A stretch of 52,120 nucleotides of DNA from Elusimicrobiota bacterium (GCA_023249645.1 JAHFCF010000019.1:1-52120); one strand, 5' to 3'; counted from the stretch's first letter, positions 7,021-16,029 are shown. Numbers and translations: made by a program. Notes: generated by a model from the letters alone, not told the origin.

Positions 7021-9036
7021 GTGATTCGCAAGATCATGCCTGAATGGCTGGTGCCTTTGGGGCGCCGCGCCAAGCCCAAGGATTGGGCGGAAAACCTCAA
7101 GCCGGACCATCCAGCCCCCCCCTGCGACCAAGCGATCCCTGATGAACTCGCCCGGGCCATCCGCAAGACCCAGGAAGCCATCCTGGCGATGCAGAACAAG
7201 GAAGAAGGCTACTGGTGCGCGGACCTCAAGGCCGATACCACCATCGATTCCGACACCATCATGCTCTACAATTTCCTGGGTCGGGGCAACTCGGTCAAGA
7301 TCCGCAAGATCGCCAACCACATCCTCAAGGAACAGCTGCCCTGCGGAGGCTGGCCCATCTTCCGCAACGGCCCGGCTGACATCTCGGCCACGGTCAAGGC
7401 CTATTGGGCCCTGAAGTTCGCCGGGCATTCCCTCCATGAACCGTGCCTGGCCGCGGCTCGGCGCCGCATCAAGGAGCTCGGCGGCATCCACAAGGTCAAC
7501 ACCTACACCAAGTTCTACATGGCCGTCTTCGGCCAATACGACTGGCGAGGCGTGCCCACCATCCCTCCGGAGATCATGCTCTTCCCGAAGTGGTTCTATT
7601 TCAACGTCTACGAGATGTCGTCGTGGACCCGGGCCATCGTGGTGCCGCTCTCCATCGTCTGGTCCTATCAGCCGGCCATCCCCTGCCCGCCGCACGCGGT
7701 TTTGGACGAGCTCTTCCCGGATTCGCGCCGCTACATCGCGCTCGAAGAGGCCCTGCCGCCGCATAAATTCCTCTCCTGGACGAAGTTCTTCCTCCTCTGG
7801 GATGAGGGCCTCAAGGCCATGGAGGGCCGCGGCGGCCACTGGATCAGGCTCTGGGCCCTGCGCCTGGCCGAGGACTGGATGCTCAAGCGTCTGGAGGATT
7901 CCGACGGACTGGGCGCCATCTATCCCGGCATACTCAACTGCATCCTGGCCATGAAGTGCCTCGGCTACCCGGACACGGACCCGCGGCTCATGGGACAGCT
8001 CGAGGAGCTCGAGAAGCTCGAACTCTCTTATAAGGACTATTCCCAATGGCAGCCCTGCCGCTCGCCGGTGTGGGACACGGCCATCTGCGTCATCGCCTTG
8101 GCCGAATCGGGCTTGAGCCGCGACGATGCGGCTCTCACGGCTTCGGCCCGCTGGCTCCTCTCCAAGGAGATCCGGATCGCCGGCGACTGGAAGGTCACCA
8201 ATCCCTCGGGCCCCGTGGGCGGCTGGGCCTTCGAATTCAACAACGCCCACTACGCCGACATCGACGATGCCGCCATGGTCATGCTGGCCCTGCGGCATGT
8301 CCATCTCGACGAGCATCGGGCTCACGGACGCGAGAAGGCGTGCCTGCGCGGCTTGAACTGGCTCTTATCCATGCAGTCCTCCACCGGCGGCTGGGCGGCC
8401 TTCGACAAGGAGAACACCAAGGTCATCCTGACCAAGATCCCCTTCGCGGACCACAACGCCATCATCGATCCGCCGGACGCGGACATCACCGGCCGGGTCC
8501 TCGAATTCCTGGGCTACATCGGCTATGACAAGAGCTATCCGGCCGTGGCCCGGGCCGTGCGCTTCCTGCAGCGTGAGCAGGAGGCGGACGGATCGTGGTT
8601 CGGCCGCTGGGGCGTCAACTACATCTACGGCACCTGGCAGGTCCTGCGGGGCCTGGCCGCCATCGACGAGGACATGGAGCAGGATTACGTCCGCCGGGCG
8701 GCGGCGTGGCTTGAGTCAGTCCAGCTCCCTGACGGAGGCTGGGGCGAGACCTGCGCCACCTATCACGACGACTCCTTGAAGGGCAAGGGACCGGCCACAC
8801 CTTCGCAGACCGCCTGGGCGATCATGGGCCTCATGGCCGCGGGCATCTACGACGAATCCGTGACCCGCGGCGTCGAATACCTCCTCAAAACCCAGAGAGA
8901 AGACGGGACCTGGGATGAAAGCGAGTGCACGGGGACGGGCTTCCCCAAGGTCTTCTATCTGGAATACACGATGTATCGCAATTACTTCCCCCTCCACGCC
9001 CTGGGCGTGTATCAGTCGGCGCTGAGGGAGTCCTGA
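7021..9036 (+). CDS. shc: Squalene-hopene cyclase
   Basis: This enzyme cyclises squalene to hopene/hopanol at the membrane. The 671-residue length fits the family. The catalytic acid motif is D413-I-D-D-A-A, a variant of DxDDTA with Ala in place of Thr. Several QW-type repeats are visible (GGWPIF near the N-terminus, GGWAFEFN, GGWAAFD, GSWFGRWGVNYIYGTW, GGWGE, DGTWDE). The start is GTG 7021, directly behind the promoter; ATG 7036 is the alternative. hpnH, hpnA and hpnG follow, which fixes the role in hopanoid synthesis. Squalene-forming genes (hpnCDE) are not in this window. Confidence 0.95.
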   Translation: MIRKIMPEWLVPLGRRAKPKDWAENLKPDHPAPPCDQAIPDELARAIRKTQEAILAMQNKEEGYWCADLKADTTIDSDTIMLYNFLGRGNSVKIRKIANHILKEQLPCGGWPIFRNGPADISATVKAYWALKFAGHSLHEPCLAAARRRIKELGGIHKVNTYTKFYMAVFGQYDWRGVPTIPPEIMLFPKWFYFNVYEMSSWTRAIVVPLSIVWSYQPAIPCPPHAVLDELFPDSRRYIALEEALPPHKFLSWTKFFLLWDEGLKAMEGRGGHWIRLWALRLAEDWMLKRLEDSDGLGAIYPGILNCILAMKCLGYPDTDPRLMGQLEELEKLELSYKDYSQWQPCRSPVWDTAICVIALAESGLSRDDAALTASARWLLSKEIRIAGDWKVTNPSGPVGGWAFEFNNAHYADIDDAAMVMLALRHVHLDEHRAHGREKACLRGLNWLLSMQSSTGGWAAFDKENTKVILTKIPFADHNAIIDPPDADITGRVLEFLGYIGYDKSYPAVARAVRFLQREQEADGSWFGRWGVNYIYGTWQVLRGLAAIDEDMEQDYVRRAAAWLESVQLPDGGWGETCATYHDDSLKGKGPATPSQTAWAIMGLMAAGIYDESVTRGVEYLLKTQREDGTWDESECTGTGFPKVFYLEYTMYRNYFPLHALGVYQSALRES

Positions 9037-9039
9037 GCC

Positions 9040-10074
9040 ATGCCCGCTCCCTGGCAGTTGCAATCGGCGGTCCTGCGCTATGTCCTGGCGCAGAAGCTCA
9101 AACGCCGCCAGCGATTCCCCCTCGTGCTCATGCTCGAACCCCTCTTCACGTGCAATCTCGAGTGCGCCGGCTGCGGCAAGATCCAATACCCCAACGAGAT
9201 CCTCAAGAAGCGATTGACCGTGGACGAATGCCTGGCCGCGGCCGATGAATGCGGCGCGCCCGTCGTGTCGGTGGCCGGCGGCGAGCCCCTCATCCATCCG
9301 GAGATCGACCTCATCGCGCAGGGCCTGGCCCGGCAGGGCCGGTTCGTCTTTTTGTGCACGAACGCGCTGCTCCTGGAAAAGAACCTTCACCGCTTTTCGC
9401 CGAACCCGCATCTCATCTTCTCCGTCCATCTCGACGGCCGCGAGCCGGTCCATGACCGCATCGTCTGCCGCGAGGGCGTCCACAAGACGGCGATCTCGGC
9501 CATCAAGGCGGCCAAGGCCAAGGGCTTCTTTGTGATGACCAACTCCACCATCTTCCAGGGCCAGGATCCTGAGGAATTCCACAGGTTCTGCGAGGAAGTC
9601 GCGGCCTTGGGCACGGACGGGATGATGATCTCTCCCGGCTTCGCCTACGACAAGGCCAGCGGCCAGGACATGTTCTTCCAGCGCGAGCAGACGCGGACGT
9701 GGTTTAAGGCCGCCTTGAAGGATTGGCGCAAGAAGGGTTGGGACTTCAACCATAGCCCCTTCTATCTCGACTTCCTCGAGGGCAAGCGCGACTACGACTG
9801 CACGCCCTGGGCGCTCCCCCTGCGCAATGTCCTGGGCTGGCAGAGGCCCTGCTATCTCTTCGAGGACGGCAAGCCCGCCAAGAGCTACCAGGAGCTCCTG
9901 GACGCCACGGCATGGACGAAATACGGCCATGCGTCCAAGAACCCCCGCTGCGCCCACTGCATGGCCCATGCGGGCTTCGAGCCCTCGGCGGTCATGGACG
10001 CCTTCTCCTCCCCGAAGAAATTCCTGGAGCTGGTCCTGGATTTCGCCTCCACCCACACGGGTCACCGGAGCTGA
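9040..10074 (+). CDS. hpnH: Adenosyl-hopene transferase HpnH (radical SAM)
   Basis: A 344-residue radical SAM enzyme with Cys38-x3-Cys42-x2-Cys45 (CNLECAGCGK), SVAGGEPLIHP and the HpnH-typical tail CAHCMAHAGFEPSAV. HpnH adds the 5'-deoxyadenosyl radical to hopene to give adenosylhopane, the first step of side-chain extension. It begins three bases after the shc stop, so the two are co-transcribed. The following 194-bp gap before hpnA holds palindromes and two DnaA boxes. Confidence 0.95.
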   Translation: MPAPWQLQSAVLRYVLAQKLKRRQRFPLVLMLEPLFTCNLECAGCGKIQYPNEILKKRLTVDECLAAADECGAPVVSVAGGEPLIHPEIDLIAQGLARQGRFVFLCTNALLLEKNLHRFSPNPHLIFSVHLDGREPVHDRIVCREGVHKTAISAIKAAKAKGFFVMTNSTIFQGQDPEEFHRFCEEVAALGTDGMMISPGFAYDKASGQDMFFQREQTRTWFKAALKDWRKKGWDFNHSPFYLDFLEGKRDYDCTPWALPLRNVLGWQRPCYLFEDGKPAKSYQELLDATAWTKYGHASKNPRCAHCMAHAGFEPSAVMDAFSSPKKFLELVLDFASTHTGHRS

Positions 10075-10121
10075 TGGCCATAGCTTTGATGCCATCAATT
10101 CCTGATCTCATTTCCCCAGGC

Positions 10122-10130
10122 TTATCCACA
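10122..10130 (+). promoter_or_regulatory. Perfect DnaA box (left)
   Basis: TTATCCACA matches the canonical 9-mer exactly. It forms an inverted pair with the copy at 10232-10240 on the other side of a palindrome cluster. Confidence 0.6.
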
Positions 10131-10131
10131 A

Positions 10132-10230
10132 ACTCGCCGCGCGGCGAGCTGAATATGCGTCGCAACTGTGTCCGGACACAGTTCCTCCACTTGGTGCGCA
10201 CCAAGTTCTCCAACTCTTCGCGCGAAGAGT
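10132..10230. repeat. Cluster of four loopless palindromes between DnaA boxes
   Basis: Four units: 10133-10148, 16 bp perfect (arm CTCGCCGC); 10164-10183, 20 bp perfect (arm AACTGTGTCC); 10189-10206, 18 bp perfect (arm ACTTGGTGC); 10213-10230, 18 bp perfect (arm ACTCTTCGC). Outer ends are alike (ACT..AGT, or nearly so in the first), inner cores differ. The units are 6-16 bp apart. They lie between hpnH and hpnA in no credible ORF. Confidence 0.9.
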
Positions 10231-10231
10231 C

Positions 10232-10240
10232 TGTGGATAA
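10232..10240 (-). promoter_or_regulatory. Perfect DnaA box (right, inverted)
   Basis: TGTGGATAA is the exact reverse complement of TTATCCACA. With the left box it brackets about 100 bp containing four palindromes. Confidence 0.6.
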
Positions 10241-10268
10241 CCTATCTGGAAAGGTCCTCTGATCTTCT

Positions 10269-11270
10269 ATGGACACAGCTTTCGTCACCGGCGGTACGGG
10301 TTTCGTCGGAGCCAACCTCGTGCGTCTGCTTTTGGGGAAAGGGTTCCGAGTCAAGATCCTGGTGCGCAAGGGATCGAATCGGAAAAATCTGGAAGGACTC
10401 GACGTCTCGATCGTCGAAGGAGACCTGCTCGACGAAAAAACCCTGGCCGAAGGCTGCGCGGGCGTCCGCTATGCGTTTCATGTCGCCGCCGACTACCGCA
10501 TCTGGGTGCCGGACCCGGCGGCCATGAACGCGGCCAATGTCCAGGGCACGGTCAACGTCATCCGGGCCGCCTCGAAGGCCGAGAAGATCGTCTATTGCTC
10601 GAGCGTCGCGGCCGTCAAGCCTCCGCACGACCGCGTTCCTGTCGACGAGAACTCGACCTATGCGGACGTGGCCGAGATCCCCGGAGTCTATAAACAATCG
10701 AAATTCCTGGCCGAGCGGGCGGCCCTTGCCCTGGCGGGCAAGGGCCTGCCCGTGGTCATCGTCAATCCCGCCGCACCCATCGGGCCTTTCGACATCAAGC
10801 CCACGCCCACGGGCCGGATGCTGGTGGATTTCCTCAACGGCCGCATGCCGTCCTACATCGACACCGGCCTCAACATCGTCCATGTGCGCGACGTGGCGAT
10901 GGGGCACCTTCTGGCGGCCCAGAAGGGCCGCGTGGGAGAGCGCTACATCCTGGGCGGCGAGAACCTGACCTTCAAGCAGATCCTGGATCTCCTGGCCGAG
11001 ATCACCGGCTTGCCCGCCCCGCGGTTCAAGACTCCCTACGCCGTGGCCTACGCCTTCGCCGCCTGCGAGACGGCATTTTGCCGTCTCACGGGTCGCGAGC
11101 CGCGCGCGCCCTTGGACGCCGTGCGCATGGCCAGACATTTCATGTGGTACGACTCAGGAAAGGCCCGGCGCGAACTGGGCTACGCGCCCGTCGGCGCCCG
11201 CCAGGCCCTGGCCGACGCGGCAGCCTGGTTCCAGACGAATGGGTATGCGCGGCCAGCGGCGGCGGCATGA
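10269..11270 (+). CDS. hpnA: Hopanoid-associated NAD-dependent epimerase/dehydratase HpnA
   Basis: A 333-residue extended SDR. It has the N-terminal nucleotide-binding loop TGGTGFVGANLVR, the catalytic Tyr-x3-Lys in VYKQSKF, and the preceding YCSSVAAV serine strand. This family, named HpnA, is repeatedly found in hopanoid operons; its exact substrate is debated. It follows the palindrome/DnaA-box gap and overlaps hpnG by ATGA. An upstream Shine-Dalgarno is not convincing. Confidence 0.9.
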   Translation: MDTAFVTGGTGFVGANLVRLLLGKGFRVKILVRKGSNRKNLEGLDVSIVEGDLLDEKTLAEGCAGVRYAFHVAADYRIWVPDPAAMNAANVQGTVNVIRAASKAEKIVYCSSVAAVKPPHDRVPVDENSTYADVAEIPGVYKQSKFLAERAALALAGKGLPVVIVNPAAPIGPFDIKPTPTGRMLVDFLNGRMPSYIDTGLNIVHVRDVAMGHLLAAQKGRVGERYILGGENLTFKQILDLLAEITGLPAPRFKTPYAVAYAFAACETAFCRLTGREPRAPLDAVRMARHFMWYDSGKARRELGYAPVGARQALADAAAWFQTNGYARPAAAA

Positions 11271-11923
11271 CCTCCCTCCTGCTTCTCGCCGCCACCCGTT
11301 GGGAAGCCGTTCCTCTGGCTTCCCGCCTGGGCTTGACGCGTGCGGGTACTCATCATTGGTCGGGCCGGGTCGCCGGACGAGCTGTGACGCTGCGGCAGAC
11401 CGCCATGGGGGCCGAGCGCACGGCTGCGGCCTTGGCCGGGGCCGCGCCGGGGCTGCTGATCAGCACCGGATTTGCCGGAGCGCTCCAGAGCGGGCTGCGC
11501 ACCGGCGAGCTCATCGCCGAAGAGCTTTTCCCATGCCCTGAGGCGGCCGCGGCTTTGCGGCGCAGCGGTTTTCCGATGCATTTCGGGCGCCTGGCGCACT
11601 CGGACCGAGTCTTGGCCGACCCAGAAGACAAACTCTCCCTGGGCCGGAGCACCGGCGCCTTGGCCGTGGACATGGAGTCCTCCGCCGTGCGCGCCTGGGC
11701 GCAGGCCAGAGGCACGCCTGCCCTGGCCCTGCGCGTCATCTTGGATGAGGCCGCCTTCGCGTTTCCTCGAGACCTCCCTCAGAGCGAGGACAGCCTCACG
11801 CTCGCGCGCTACGCGGCCGGACATCCCGCCGACTGGCCGCGCCTGGCCGGTCTGTGGCTGCGGCAGCGCCAAGCGTCCAAGGCCCTCGCTTTTATTCTAC
11901 AATGCCTGTTGGAGACCCTGTGA
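11267..11923 (+). CDS. hpnG: Adenosylhopane nucleosidase/phosphorylase HpnG
   Basis: A 218-residue phosphorylase-like protein. The segments LLISTGFAGALQ and AVDMESSAVRAWA are the substrate and nucleoside-binding motifs of the MTA/SAH nucleosidase superfamily. HpnG removes adenine from adenosylhopane to give ribosylhopane, directly after HpnH. ATG 11267 overlaps the hpnA stop by ATGA; the longer in-frame ORF from 11078 lies inside hpnA and is not used. The end overlaps the start of the prenyltransferase gene. Confidence 0.9.
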   Translation: MTSLLLLAATRWEAVPLASRLGLTRAGTHHWSGRVAGRAVTLRQTAMGAERTAAALAGAAPGLLISTGFAGALQSGLRTGELIAEELFPCPEAAAALRRSGFPMHFGRLAHSDRVLADPEDKLSLGRSTGALAVDMESSAVRAWAQARGTPALALRVILDEAAFAFPRDLPQSEDSLTLARYAAGHPADWPRLAGLWLRQRQASKALAFILQCLLETL

Positions 11924-12831
11924 CCCCCCTTCTCAAGCGTTATCTGGAGACGACTTCCCGCCGCGTGGAGGCCGTGCTCGAGACTCTGCTGCGTCCCAAG
12001 GCGGAGGAGCCCGCGGCCATCCGCCGGGCCATGCGCTACTCGCTTTTCGCCGGAGGCAAGCGCCTGCGTCCGTCTTTGGTCGCGGCCGCGGCCGAGTGCT
12101 GCGGCTCTCAGGCCTCCCGCGTGCTCAAGACCGGCGCGGCCCTGGAGATGATCCACACCTATTCCCTCATCCACGACGACCTTCCCGCCATGGATGACGA
12201 CGATCTGCGCCGGGGCAAGCCCACCAACCACAAGGTCTTCGGGGAAGCCGTGGCCATCCTCGCCGGCGACGGCCTGCTGACCCTGGCCTTCGAGGCCGCG
12301 GCGGCCAATGCCCGCCAATGCGGCCTGAGCGGTCCGGCGACGGCCGAGCTGATCCGGGTCATCGCCGTCGGGGCCGGGACCTCCGGAATGGTCGGCGGCC
12401 AGGTCGCCGACCTTCAGGCTGAGAAGTGGAGGAGCCGCAAGAGCCGCGGCCAGGCCGGGAGGCTCTTGGAGTACATCCATCGGCACAAGACCGCGGCCCT
12501 CATCGTCGCCAGCCTCGATGCTGGAGTCATTTTGGCGGAAGGCTCTTCATCTCGTCGGCGGGCCCTCCGTGCCTACGGAGAAGCCATCGGCCTGGCCTTC
12601 CAGATCGCCGACGACATCCTCGACGTGGTCGGCGACAAGAAGAAGCTGGGCAAGCGTGGCTCCGACGCGAAGAACCAGAAGCTGACCCATGTCTCGCTCT
12701 ATGGCCTGCAACGCGCGCGGACCCAGGCCATCGCCTTGGCGGACGCGGCGCATGGACATCTGCGGCCGTTCGGCCCCCGCGCGCAGATGCTCCATGATCT
12801 GGCCGACTACATCGTCACGAGGGATAGATAA
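11920..12831 (+). CDS. ispA: Polyprenyl (farnesyl/geranylgeranyl) diphosphate synthase
   Basis: A trans-prenyltransferase of about 303 residues. The first Asp-rich motif is DDLPAMDDDD and the second is FQIADDILD; GGKRLRPSL and HTYSLIHDD are also family hallmarks. It condenses IPP with allylic diphosphates to supply squalene precursors. I chose GTG 11920, which overlaps the hpnG stop as GTGA and has GGAG five bases upstream. ATG 11902 is in frame and adds six residues. dxs follows, so precursor supply and hopanoid synthesis share an operon. Product chain length cannot be read reliably. Confidence 0.88.
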   Translation: MTPLLKRYLETTSRRVEAVLETLLRPKAEEPAAIRRAMRYSLFAGGKRLRPSLVAAAAECCGSQASRVLKTGAALEMIHTYSLIHDDLPAMDDDDLRRGKPTNHKVFGEAVAILAGDGLLTLAFEAAAANARQCGLSGPATAELIRVIAVGAGTSGMVGGQVADLQAEKWRSRKSRGQAGRLLEYIHRHKTAALIVASLDAGVILAEGSSSRRRALRAYGEAIGLAFQIADDILDVVGDKKKLGKRGSDAKNQKLTHVSLYGLQRARTQAIALADAAHGHLRPFGPRAQMLHDLADYIVTRDR

Positions 12832-12832
12832 C

Positions 12833-14728
12833 ATGAGATTCCTGCCCCACATCCATTCTCCATCGGATCTGCGCAAGCTCAAGCCCAACGATCTGCCGCA
12901 GGTCTGCGAGGAGCTTCGCCAGACGATTCTGGAGACCATCTCCAAGACCGGAGGCCACCTGGGTTCGAGCCTGGGCGCCACCGAGATCATCACCGCGCTG
13001 CACTACGTCTACAAGTCTCCGCACGACAAGTTTGTCTTCGACACGGGCCATCAGAGCTACAGCCACAAGATCCTGACCGGCCGTCGCGAGAGATTTTCCA
13101 GCGTCCGGCAGATGGGAGGGATCTCCGGGTTCCCCAAGCGCTGCGAGTCGGAGTATGATGTCTTCGGCACGGGTCACGCCTCCACCGCCATCTCCGCGGC
13201 CCTGGGCCTGGCGGCGGCGCGCGACGTCAAGGGCGAGCGCTGCAAGGTCGTGGCCCTGGTCGCCGACGGCTGCATGACCGGGGGCGAAGCCTACGAGGGC
13301 CTGCAGAACGCCGGCATGCTGCAGTCCGACCTCCTGGTCATCCTCAACGACAACCAGATGTTCATCTCCAAGCGGGTCGGGGCCTGGGGCACGTACCTGA
13401 CCAAGCTCCTCACCCTGGGCGCCGTGCGCAACGCCGAGCACTCGATCAAGAAGTTCCTGGTGCGCTTCAAGTTCTGGGGATCCTTCATCCTGCGCGTCGC
13501 CAAGCGCGCGCGCGTGCTGCTCTTTCCCGGGATGCTCTTCGAGGAGATGGGCTTCGCCTATTTCGGGCCTGTCGACGGCCACGACGTGGTGCAGCTCGTC
13601 GAGGTCCTGAAGCACATCAAGGCCCTGCATGGGCCGATCCTTCTGCACTGCATCACCAAGAAGGGCAAGGGCTATCCCTACGCCGAGGATGACGCCACGA
13701 CCTGGCATGGCCCCAGCCGCTTCGACTTGAGCACCGGGAAGTTCCTGAAGAATCCTCACCCCCGGACCCCTCCGCCCACCTACACCGCGGCCTTCGGCAA
13801 GGCCATCGTCCAAGAGGCCGAGCGCGATCCTCGCCTGGTGGCCATCACCGCGGCCATGCCCGAGGGCACGGGCCTGGATCTTTTCCGCGACAAATATCCC
13901 CGCCGCTTCTTCGACGTGGGCATCGCCGAGGAGCACGCCGTCACCTTCGCGGGCGGCCTGGCCGCCAACGGCTGCCGGCCGGTCGTCGCCATGTACTCGA
14001 GCTTCCTGCAGCGCGGTTTCGATCAGGTCGCCCACGACATCTGCCTGCAGAACCTGCCCGTGACCATCGCGCTCGACCGCGCGGGTCTGGTGGGAGAGGA
14101 CGGCCCCACGCATCACGGCGTCTTCGACCTCAGCTTCCTGCGCATGCTGCCGAACCTCACGCTCATGGCGCCGGCCGACGAGAACGAGCTGAGACACATG
14201 CTGCGAACGGCGCTTTCCCTGGACGGGCCGGCGGTCCTGCGCTACCCGCGCGGTCATGGCGTGGGCGTGGGCATGGATGAGGAGCCTCATGTCCTGCCCG
14301 TGGGCAAGGGCGTGCGCTTGAAGGACGGCACGGACGTGACGATCCTGGCCATCGGCAATCGCGTGCATCCGTCTCTCGAAGCCGCGGCCCTGCTCGATGA
14401 TCAGGGCATCTCCGCGGGCGTCATCAACATGCGCTTCGTCAAGCCTCTGGACGAGACGCTGGTGCGCCAAGCCGCCCAGCAGACGCCGCGTCTGGTGACC
14501 GTGGAGGACAACGCCGTGCCGGGAGGCTTCGGCAGCGCGGTCCTGGAAGCCTTGCACGGCCTGCCGCAGGCGCAGGTCCTGCGCCTGGGCATCCCGGACC
14601 ACTGGATCGAGCATGGTTCGCTCGAACAGCTTTACGACCTGGTCGGCATCTCAGCGCCCAAGATCGCCCAGCAGACCGCGCATTGGCTGGGTGCGCCGTC
14701 GCGTCCCAAGGCCCCGGCGGCTATTTGA
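12833..14728 (+). CDS. dxs: 1-Deoxy-D-xylulose-5-phosphate synthase
   Basis: A thiamine diphosphate enzyme of 631 residues, the first step of the MEP isoprenoid pathway. Visible motifs are GGHLGSSLG, FDTGHQSYSHKI, the ThDP/metal segment ADGCMTGGEAYEGLQNAG with LNDN, FGPVDGHD, and the transketolase central region GIAEEHAVTFAGG and DRAGLVGEDGPTHHG. The ThDP motif starts Ala-Asp-Gly where most DXS have Gly-Asp-Gly; the metal-binding Asp is kept. It starts one base after the prenyltransferase stop. Its 3' end overlaps the convergent oligoribonuclease gene by eight bases. Confidence 0.95.
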   Translation: MRFLPHIHSPSDLRKLKPNDLPQVCEELRQTILETISKTGGHLGSSLGATEIITALHYVYKSPHDKFVFDTGHQSYSHKILTGRRERFSSVRQMGGISGFPKRCESEYDVFGTGHASTAISAALGLAAARDVKGERCKVVALVADGCMTGGEAYEGLQNAGMLQSDLLVILNDNQMFISKRVGAWGTYLTKLLTLGAVRNAEHSIKKFLVRFKFWGSFILRVAKRARVLLFPGMLFEEMGFAYFGPVDGHDVVQLVEVLKHIKALHGPILLHCITKKGKGYPYAEDDATTWHGPSRFDLSTGKFLKNPHPRTPPPTYTAAFGKAIVQEAERDPRLVAITAAMPEGTGLDLFRDKYPRRFFDVGIAEEHAVTFAGGLAANGCRPVVAMYSSFLQRGFDQVAHDICLQNLPVTIALDRAGLVGEDGPTHHGVFDLSFLRMLPNLTLMAPADENELRHMLRTALSLDGPAVLRYPRGHGVGVGMDEEPHVLPVGKGVRLKDGTDVTILAIGNRVHPSLEAAALLDDQGISAGVINMRFVKPLDETLVRQAAQQTPRLVTVEDNAVPGGFGSAVLEALHGLPQAQVLRLGIPDHWIEHGSLEQLYDLVGISAPKIAQQTAHWLGAPSRPKAPAAI

Positions 14729-15260
14729 AGATCGTCGTGCGGTAGTAGGCGAGCTCGGCGATGGATTCGCGGATGTCCGCCGACGCCTCATGCGGCTTGG
14801 CCTTGGGGAAGACGTATTTCTTGCCGGGATACCATCGCTTGGCCAGCTCCTTGACCGAGCTGACGTCGATAGACCGGTAATGGAAGAAATCGTGCAGGAT
14901 TGGCATGTATTTGACCAGGAAGCGGCGGTCCTGGCCGATGGTGTTGCCGCACAAGATGGCCTTGCCCGGGGCGCATAAGCGCGCCACGAACTCCAGCGTC
15001 CGGGCCTGGGCGTCGGCGATGGTCGTCGTGGAAAGGCGGGATTTCTGCGTCAGCCCCGAGGCGCCGTGGTGCTGGACGCACCACTCATCCATGGAAGCGA
15101 GGACCTCGTCGCTGTGGTGGATGGCGAGACAAGGCCCCTCGGCCAGGACGTTTAAGTCATTGTCCGTGACCACGGTGGCGATCTCCAGGATCGTGCACCT
15201 CTCCGGATCCAAGCCCGTCATCTCCAGGTCGAGCCAGACAAGATTTGTGTCGCTTGCCAT
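14721..15260 (-). CDS. orn: Oligoribonuclease
   Basis: A 179-residue DEDD exonuclease that degrades 2-5 nt RNAs. The first acidic motif is WLDLEMTGLD, the second NTIGQDRRFL, and the third HEASADIRESIAEL, where most Orn have ALDDIRES. YRSIDVSSVKELAKRW is typical Orn sequence. The start ATG (15258-15260) is four bases from an inverted repeat of the GGGGTCAG family, so its promoter lies in or beyond the repeat. A longer in-frame extension through the repeat is not supported. Confidence 0.93.
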   Translation of the reverse strand: MASDTNLVWLDLEMTGLDPERCTILEIATVVTDNDLNVLAEGPCLAIHHSDEVLASMDEWCVQHHGASGLTQKSRLSTTTIADAQARTLEFVARLCAPGKAILCGNTIGQDRRFLVKYMPILHDFFHYRSIDVSSVKELAKRWYPGKKYVFPKAKPHEASADIRESIAELAYYRTTIFK

Positions 15261-15263
15261 AGT

Positions 15264-15326
15264 GGGGTCAGACCTTGAGTTTTGAGCGGAATCACTCCAC
15301 TCACTCAAGACTCAAGGTCTGACCCC
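15264..15326. repeat. Long inverted repeat of the GGGGTCAGRYCTTGA family
   Basis: The left arm at 15264-15280 (GGGGTCAGACCTTGAGT) and the right arm at 15310-15326 are perfect 17-bp complements. The stem extends inward for six more bases with one G-T pair. It lies between orn and the lipoprotein gene, 4 bp upstream of the orn start. The same sequence recurs at 24742-24764 (one arm) and 51494-51541 (both arms). It resembles REP-type palindromes mobilised by Y1 transposases; no transposase is in this window. Confidence 0.85.
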
Positions 15327-15356
15327 AATGTTAGCAAATCCGCGAGCGGATTGACC

Positions 15357-15386
15357 TTGACAGGGGTTTTTGGCTTCTGTTACACT
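15357..15386 (+). promoter_or_regulatory. Promoter of the lipoprotein cluster
   Basis: A perfect -35 TTGACA (15357-15362), an 18-bp spacer and -10 TACACT (15381-15386). A Shine-Dalgarno GAGGAGGA (15426-15433) precedes ATG 15442, so this transcript has a normal leader of about 50 bases. Confidence 0.7.
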
Positions 15387-15441
15387 GCTTGATGCAGGTG
15401 CGCCGATGATTGACGACGCATCTTTGAGGAGGACTTAAAGA

Positions 15442-16029
15442 ATGAACCGAATCGCAACCAAGCTGTCCCGTCTCGCCTTCGTCGCCGCGCTGGCCGTCGT
15501 GGCCGGCTGCGCATCAGCCCCGAAGCCCAGCCCCATCGTCGCCAACGCGCCGGACTGGGTCAACAAGGGCACCGGAGCCTTCAAGGACGCCCAGGGCAAC
15601 CAGGTGTTCTACGGCGTCGGCAGCATCCAGGGCGTGCGCAACGTGCCCTTGGCTCGCGAAGCCGCGGATGACCGCGGCCGGGCCGAGATCGCCAAGATAA
15701 TGAACAGCTACGTCGTGGTCCTGACCAAGGATTACATGGCCTCCACGACCGCCGGCTCAATGGATAAGTCCAGCGAGGAGCAGCACGTCAGCCAGACCCT
15801 CAAGAACTTCTCCAAGTTCACGCTGATCGGGGCCATGCCCGTCGATCACTACGTGGACCGCAGCGACCCGAAGAGCACGATCCTCTACTCGTTGATCAAG
15901 CTCGACATGGGCGCGGTCAAGAAGAGCCTGGAGGAATCCAAGGAACTGGATTCCAAGATGCGCGACTACGTGAAGGCCAACGCCGAAAAGGCCTTCGACG
16001 AACTCTCCGCGGAAGAAGCCAAGCACTAA
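15442..16029 (+). CDS. LPP20-like lipoprotein
   Basis: A 195-residue protein with a lipoprotein signal peptide; the lipobox VAGC puts the lipidated Cys at residue 23. The mature part resembles the LPP20 family (APDWVNKGTGAF, FYGVGSIQG, then a helix REAADDRGRAEIAKIM). This family is usually outer-membrane attached; its function is unclear. It leads a run of four lipoprotein genes that includes an LpoB-like and a COG3014-like protein, an arrangement I recall from other Gram-negative bacteria. A strong hairpin separates it from the next gene. Confidence 0.85.
   Translation: MNRIATKLSRLAFVAALAVVAGCASAPKPSPIVANAPDWVNKGTGAFKDAQGNQVFYGVGSIQGVRNVPLAREAADDRGRAEIAKIMNSYVVVLTKDYMASTTAGSMDKSSEEQHVSQTLKNFSKFTLIGAMPVDHYVDRSDPKSTILYSLIKLDMGAVKKSLEESKELDSKMRDYVKANAEKAFDELSAEEAKH

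Noticed and set aside
6970-8325. 451-residue minus-strand ORF opposite shc
   Set aside because: It lies antisense to an unmistakable squalene-hopene cyclase. It is a GC-rich shadow with His/Gly/Arg-biased composition and no motif.
10075-10268. Chromosomal replication origin
   Set aside because: Two perfect DnaA boxes are present, but there is no cluster of further boxes, no AT-rich unwinding element and no dnaA, dnaN or rpmH nearby.
12815-14614. 599-residue minus-strand ORF opposite dxs
   Set aside because: It is a shadow of dxs with low-complexity composition and no family features.
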